Shown in pieces: positions 4,292-7,153 of a stretch of 7,153 bases of DNA (positions are counted from its first letter, which is position 1; every line of letters begins with the position of its first letter). Source of the DNA: Methanomicrobiales archaeon (lineage in GTDB: Archaea > Halobacteriota > Methanomicrobia > Methanomicrobiales > JACTUA01); the NCBI GenBank assembly GCA_028678635.1, contig JAJRDC010000238.1:1-7153 (forward strand), given 5' to 3'. The translations under genes were made by a program, and so were the position numbers. The notes beneath the pieces are model-generated. The model was not told where the DNA came from. It saw nothing but the letters and a program-made list of their open reading frames with translations, and ran no database searches.

Positions 4292-5161
4292 CTAGGCCGA
4301 GATCATGGTTCCCACGCCGGCGTCAGTGAAGAGCTCGAGCAGCAGATTGTGCTCCCGGTTGCCGTTCACCACATGGGCGTAGGCCACGCCGTGCTTCACG
4401 GCTCGCAGGCATGCCGAGATCTTGGGGATCATCCCGCCCGAGACGGTGCCGTCATCGATCAGGTGGTCCAGCTCGGTGGCGGTGAGCCTCCGGAAGACCT
4501 CCTTCCGCTCGCTGTCCATGACCCCGTCCACGTCCGTCAGGTTCACGAGCTTGTAGGCCGAGAGGGCGATGGCGATCTCCCCGGCCGCCGTATCGGCATT
4601 GATGTTTAAGGAGTTGCCCTCCCAGTCGATGGCGATGGGGGCCACCACCGGGATGTAGTCCTTCTCGAGCAGCGAGTGGAGGACCGCCGGGTCCACCTGC
4701 TCGATCTCGCCCACGTAGCCCAGGTCCACCTCCTGCATCTCCTCCCCGTTCTTCACCTGCTGGACATCCATCTTCCGGGCGATCAGCAGGTTGCCGTCGT
4801 TCCCCGAGAGGCCCACTCCCCGGGCCCCGCACCGGGAGATCAGGGAAACGATGCCGTCGTTGATCTTCCCCACGAGCACCATCTGGGCAATCTCCAGCGT
4901 CTCCCGGTCCGTGATCCGGAGGCCGGCCACGAACTTTGGCTCCTTGCCCAGGGCCTTCATCTTGTTCGTGATCTCCGGCCCCCCGCCGTGGACCAGCACC
5001 ACCTTCATGCCCACGTAGTGGAGCAGCACCGCGTCACGGATCGCCATCTCCAGGATGTGGGGGTCCACCATGGCGTGGCCCCCCAGCTTGATGACAATGG
5101 TCTTGCCATGGAACTTCTGGATGTAGGGCAGTGCCTCCATCAGCACCTGTGCCCGCTTCAT
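4292..5161 (-). CDS. argB: N-acetylglutamate kinase (289 aa)
   Basis: ArgB phosphorylates N-acetyl-L-glutamate with ATP, the second step of arginine synthesis, in the cytoplasm. The amino-acid-kinase fold motifs are all present: KLGG (25-28) for phosphate binding, HGGGPEI (58-64) and GLRITD (80-85) for the substrate, NINAD (186-190), TDVDGV (209-214) and SGGMIPK (241-247) for nucleotide and catalysis. The start at 5161 is fixed by GGAGGT seven bases upstream and by the ATGA overlap with the argJ stop; an upstream ATG at 5209 would lie within argJ. The N-terminal helix before KLGG ([15 protein letters not shown]) and the C-terminal [14 protein letters not shown] resemble arginine-inhibitable hexameric enzymes such as that of Thermotoga, so feedback inhibition by arginine is likely (inference), fitting the cyclic pathway implied by argJ. 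Confidence 0.97.
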   Translation of the reverse strand: MKRAQVLMEALPYIQKFHGKTIVIKLGGHAMVDPHILEMAIRDAVLLHYVGMKVVLVHGGGPEITNKMKALGKEPKFVAGLRITDRETLEIAQMVLVGKINDGIVSLISRCGARGVGLSGNDGNLLIARKMDVQQVKNGEEMQEVDLGYVGEIEQVDPAVLHSLLEKDYIPVVAPIAIDWEGNSLNINADTAAGEIAIALSAYKLVNLTDVDGVMDSERKEVFRRLTATELDHLIDDGTVSGGMIPKISACLRAVKHGVAYAHVVNGNREHNLLLELFTDAGVGTMISA

Positions 5162-6309
5162 GTCGTGTACCTCCCGTTGATCTCCACGTACTTCTCGGTG
5201 AGGTCGCACCCCCAGGCCGTTGCCTCACCCGCACCTGCAGCCAGGTCCAGCTCAAACACCACCTGCTTCCCCCCCATCGCGGCCTTCGCACGGGTCAGGT
5301 CTGCGACGATGATCCCGTCCCTCACCATGGGTGCCCGCGTCCTCACCGTGCCCACCCAGAAGGAGACCCGGTCGGGATCAAAGGCCACGCCGGCCCTCCC
5401 CGCCGCGGCGATGACCCGGCCCCAGTTGGGATCCTCGCCGTAGACCGCGGTCTTCACGAGCGGTGAGGCTGCCACGGTCCTCGCCACCCTCGCGGCGGAG
5501 CGCTCGTCCGGGGCGCCCCGAACACGGACCTCGATCAGCTTGGTGGCCCCCTCCCCGTCGATGGCCACCTGGCGGGCCAGGGAACGGCAGCACTCCTCAA
5601 GGGCCGACGCGAACTCGTCAGGGGAGGGTTTCCCCCGGAGGCCGGTGGCCGTGCAGAAGGCGACATCACTCGTTGATTCGTCCCCGTCCACCACCACCCG
5701 GTTGAAGGTCCGGCTGACGGCGGACCGGAGGGCGGTGCGCAGCTGCCCTGCAGGGACGCGGGCATCGGTGTACAGGAGCGCGATCAGGGTCCCCATGTTG
5801 GGCGCGATCATCCCGCTCCCCTTGCAGATGCCTGCCACCGTGAAGGACCGTTTCCGGACCAGCGCGTGCTTCTCCGCGAGATCCGTGGTCATGATGGCCC
5901 GGGCGGCGGCGGTTTCCCCCTCGTCGCTCCGGGCAAGGCGGGGGGCGATCATGCCGCACTGGCGCCTGATCAGGTCCAGGTCCAGGTACCGGCCGATAAC
6001 CCCGGTGGAGGCGACCCCCACCCGTCCCGGGTCGGTGCCCAGGCACTCGGCCCCGATCCGGCACATCGCCTCCGCGTCGGCGAGACCCCGTGCGCCCGTG
6101 TACGCATTGGAGCACCCGCTATTGACGAGAATCCCGTCCAGGCGGCCCTTCCGGATCCGTTCCTGCATCAGGATCAGGGGGGCCCCCTTCACCCGGTTGG
6201 AGGTGAAGACGGCGGCAGCAGTGCCGGATGCCCGGACAAGGGCAAGGCCATACCGCCCCTCCTTGATCCCGGCCGCCTCCACCCCCCGGACGGCACAGAT
6301 GGATCTCAT
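5158..6309 (-). CDS. argJ: Glutamate N-acetyltransferase / ornithine acetyltransferase (383 aa)
   Basis: ArgJ moves the acetyl group from N-acetylornithine to glutamate, releasing ornithine and regenerating the first intermediate of arginine synthesis. Made as one chain, it cleaves itself into alpha and beta subunits: the conserved [12 protein letters not shown] (163-174) places cleavage before Thr174, which becomes the nucleophile. STGVIG (101-106) contains the oxyanion-hole Thr-Gly; MTTD (140-143), DGDESTSD (208-215) and GEDPNWGR (291-298) are further substrate-site motifs. The family usually has GDPNWGR; GED is a minor variant. Length is normal. The start at 6309 overlaps the CBS-gene stop as ATGA and has AGGGGAC upstream; the stop overlaps the argB start in the same way. 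Whether it also uses acetyl-CoA (bifunctional) cannot be read from the sequence; the Methanocaldococcus enzyme is known to be monofunctional. Confidence 0.97.
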   Translation of the reverse strand: MRSICAVRGVEAAGIKEGRYGLALVRASGTAAAVFTSNRVKGAPLILMQERIRKGRLDGILVNSGCSNAYTGARGLADAEAMCRIGAECLGTDPGRVGVASTGVIGRYLDLDLIRRQCGMIAPRLARSDEGETAAARAIMTTDLAEKHALVRKRSFTVAGICKGSGMIAPNMGTLIALLYTDARVPAGQLRTALRSAVSRTFNRVVVDGDESTSDVAFCTATGLRGKPSPDEFASALEECCRSLARQVAIDGEGATKLIEVRVRGAPDERSAARVARTVAASPLVKTAVYGEDPNWGRVIAAAGRAGVAFDPDRVSFWVGTVRTRAPMVRDGIIVADLTRAKAAMGGKQVVFELDLAAGAGEATAWGCDLTEKYVEINGRYTT

Positions 6310-6788
6310 TCGCTGTCCCCTGCACCCGATGCCACGCCCCGGACGATATCCTCCCGGGCCACGATGCCGACCAGCGTGCCGGCCCGGATCACCGGGAGGC
6401 GGGCGATCCCCTCGTCCAGCATCAGCGCCGCCGCATCCTCGATCTCCACGTCCTCCTCCACCGTGATGGCGGGGGAGGACATCACCTCCCGCACGGACCG
6501 GTTCCCGATGTCGGAGAGGGCCTCCTTTGTCCGGGCCCAGTTGATGTACTCCCGCACGGGGACCTCCAGCACCTCCAGCGGCGCGGGGAGCCAGAGGTCG
6601 TCGCTGGGCCCCTTCGTTTTCAGGAGGCTCATGATATCGGACTCGGTGATCATCCCCACGACCCGGCCGCCTTCCACCACGGGGAGACCGCCGATGTGCC
6701 GCTCCCGCAGGAGCGCCGCCGCCTCCCGGATCGTGGTCTCCGGAGTGACCGTGACCGGATCCTTTGTCATCACGTCGCTGACCTTCAC
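6306..6788 (-). CDS. CBS-domain pair protein in the arginine operon (160 aa)
   Basis: Two CBS motifs make up nearly the whole protein: the first covers about residues 2-58 (VSDVMTKDPVTVTP ... GLPVVEGGRVVGMITESDI) and the second about 99-155 (VREVMSSPAITVEED ... RLPVIRAGTLVGIVAREDI). A 40-residue linker (LWLPAPLEVLEVPVREYINW) separates them. Paired CBS domains bind adenosine nucleotides such as AMP, ATP or S-adenosylmethionine and act as sensors. No catalytic or DNA-binding domain is attached. I prefer the GTG at 6788, because GAGGTGG lies five bases upstream, the gene then starts 13 bp after argC, and MKVSDVM is the usual beginning; an ATG at 6845 would add 19 residues inside argC. Its ATGA coupling to argJ suggests it adjusts arginine-pathway activity to energy state, which is inference. 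Confidence 0.9.
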   Translation of the reverse strand: MKVSDVMTKDPVTVTPETTIREAAALLRERHIGGLPVVEGGRVVGMITESDIMSLLKTKGPSDDLWLPAPLEVLEVPVREYINWARTKEALSDIGNRSVREVMSSPAITVEEDVEIEDAAALMLDEGIARLPVIRAGTLVGIVAREDIVRGVASGAGDSE

Positions 6789-6801
6789 AACATCCACCTC
6801 T

Positions 6802-7153
6802 TCACGGGAGCAGCCCGGCCCCCCTGAGGCCGTCCTTTTCGTCAAAGCCGCACATCAGGTTCATGTTCTGGATCGCCTGCCCGCTGGCCCCTTTCACCAG
6901 GTTGTCGATGGCCGAGACCACGACAGCCCGCCCCTCCCGCACCTCGACGGAGAGGTCGCAGAAGTTGGATCCCCGGACTCCGGCCAGCGTGGGGGCCTGG
7001 TACCGGACAAAGAACTCCTTCTCGTAGAATTTCCGGTACATCCTCTCCACCTCCTCCTGCTCCATTGTGCCATCCAGCAGGATGTGGGCGGTGGTCAGGA
7101 TCCCCCGGTTCACCGGCACCAGGTGGGGGGTGAAGTAGCAGGGCGCCGGGGAG
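6802..7153 (-). CDS. argC: N-acetyl-gamma-glutamyl-phosphate reductase, C-terminal part (runs off the right edge)
   Basis: ArgC reduces N-acetylglutamyl phosphate with NADPH to the semialdehyde, the step after ArgB. The last 116 residues are present and the frame is open to the window edge. [13 protein letters not shown], near the truncated start, contains the conserved HLVP..RG segment that binds substrate, and [15 protein letters not shown] near the end is the family's C-terminal signature. The active-site cysteine lies outside the window. It is the first arginine gene visible on this strand and is followed 13 bp later by the CBS gene, so the operon promoter is off the right side of the window. 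Confidence 0.95.
   Translation of the reverse strand, partial: SPAPCYFTPHLVPVNRGILTTAHILLDGTMEQEEVERMYRKFYEKEFFVRYQAPTLAGVRGSNFCDLSVEVREGRAVVVSAIDNLVKGASGQAIQNMNLMCGFDEKDGLRGAGLLP

Noticed and set aside
4676..5443. A 255-codon plus-strand frame opposite argB and argJ, rich in His, Leu and Val.
   Set aside because: The composition is that of the antisense of a coding sequence; argB and argJ are certain, and no promoter or ribosome site supports the frame.
5540..6466. A 308-codon plus-strand open frame opposite argJ and the CBS gene.
   Set aside because: It is a mirror of well-identified genes on the other strand, has Arg/Pro-rich low-complexity composition and no recognisable domain.

Overview
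The window looks like a piece of a methanogenic archaeal chromosome, most likely Methanomicrobiales (Methanoculleus- or Methanofollis-like). The reasons are its high GC content, AT-rich archaeal TATA boxes close to start codons with very short leaders, GGAGGT/AGGTGA-type ribosome sites inside operons, an argC-CBS-argJ-argB operon using the cyclic arginine route, and a set of anaerobe oxidative-stress proteins. This placement is made from protein and promoter style only; no database search was possible.

Layout. Positions 1-577 (minus strand) hold a three-gene operon: a six-cysteine zinc-ribbon protein, a 41-residue stand-alone desulforedoxin, and the start of a probable carboxymuconolactone decarboxylase/AhpD-like protein that runs off the left edge. 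A divergent promoter region (578-688) separates it from a plus-strand iron-sulfur-flavoprotein-like protein (689-1285), which lacks one of the four classical cluster cysteines. A secreted four-cysteine protein of unknown function (1332-1916, minus) shares a 148-bp divergent promoter region with a complete rubrerythrin (2065-2568, plus). Positions 1-2568 therefore read as a redox/oxygen-defence cluster.

Positions 2569-3029 are non-coding. They hold a T-run terminator after rubrerythrin, an approximately 102-bp direct repeat (two clear copies and one degenerate copy), two strong GC hairpins and a T-run after the convergent methyltransferase. Next comes an orphan beta-class DNA methyltransferase (3030-3863, minus) with its own TATA box. 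A 23-codon leaderless upstream ORF, whose stop overlaps the methyltransferase start, begins at the predicted transcription start.

The right half (4007-7153, minus) is an arginine operon transcribed as argC (partial) - CBS-domain protein - argJ - argB - small two-helix membrane protein. The CBS gene lies 13 nt after argC. The CBS/argJ and argJ/argB junctions are 4-nt ATGA overlaps, so the genes are probably translationally coupled. ArgB, ArgC and ArgJ perform consecutive or recycling steps from N-acetylglutamate to ornithine; the CBS protein is the likely regulatory newcomer.

The most unusual points are the redox cluster with a stand-alone desulforedoxin, the cysteine-deficient flavoprotein, the leaderless upstream ORF in front of the methyltransferase, the tandem repeat, and the CBS protein inside the arginine operon. 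I saw no CRISPR array, tRNA, rRNA, transposase or phage gene.
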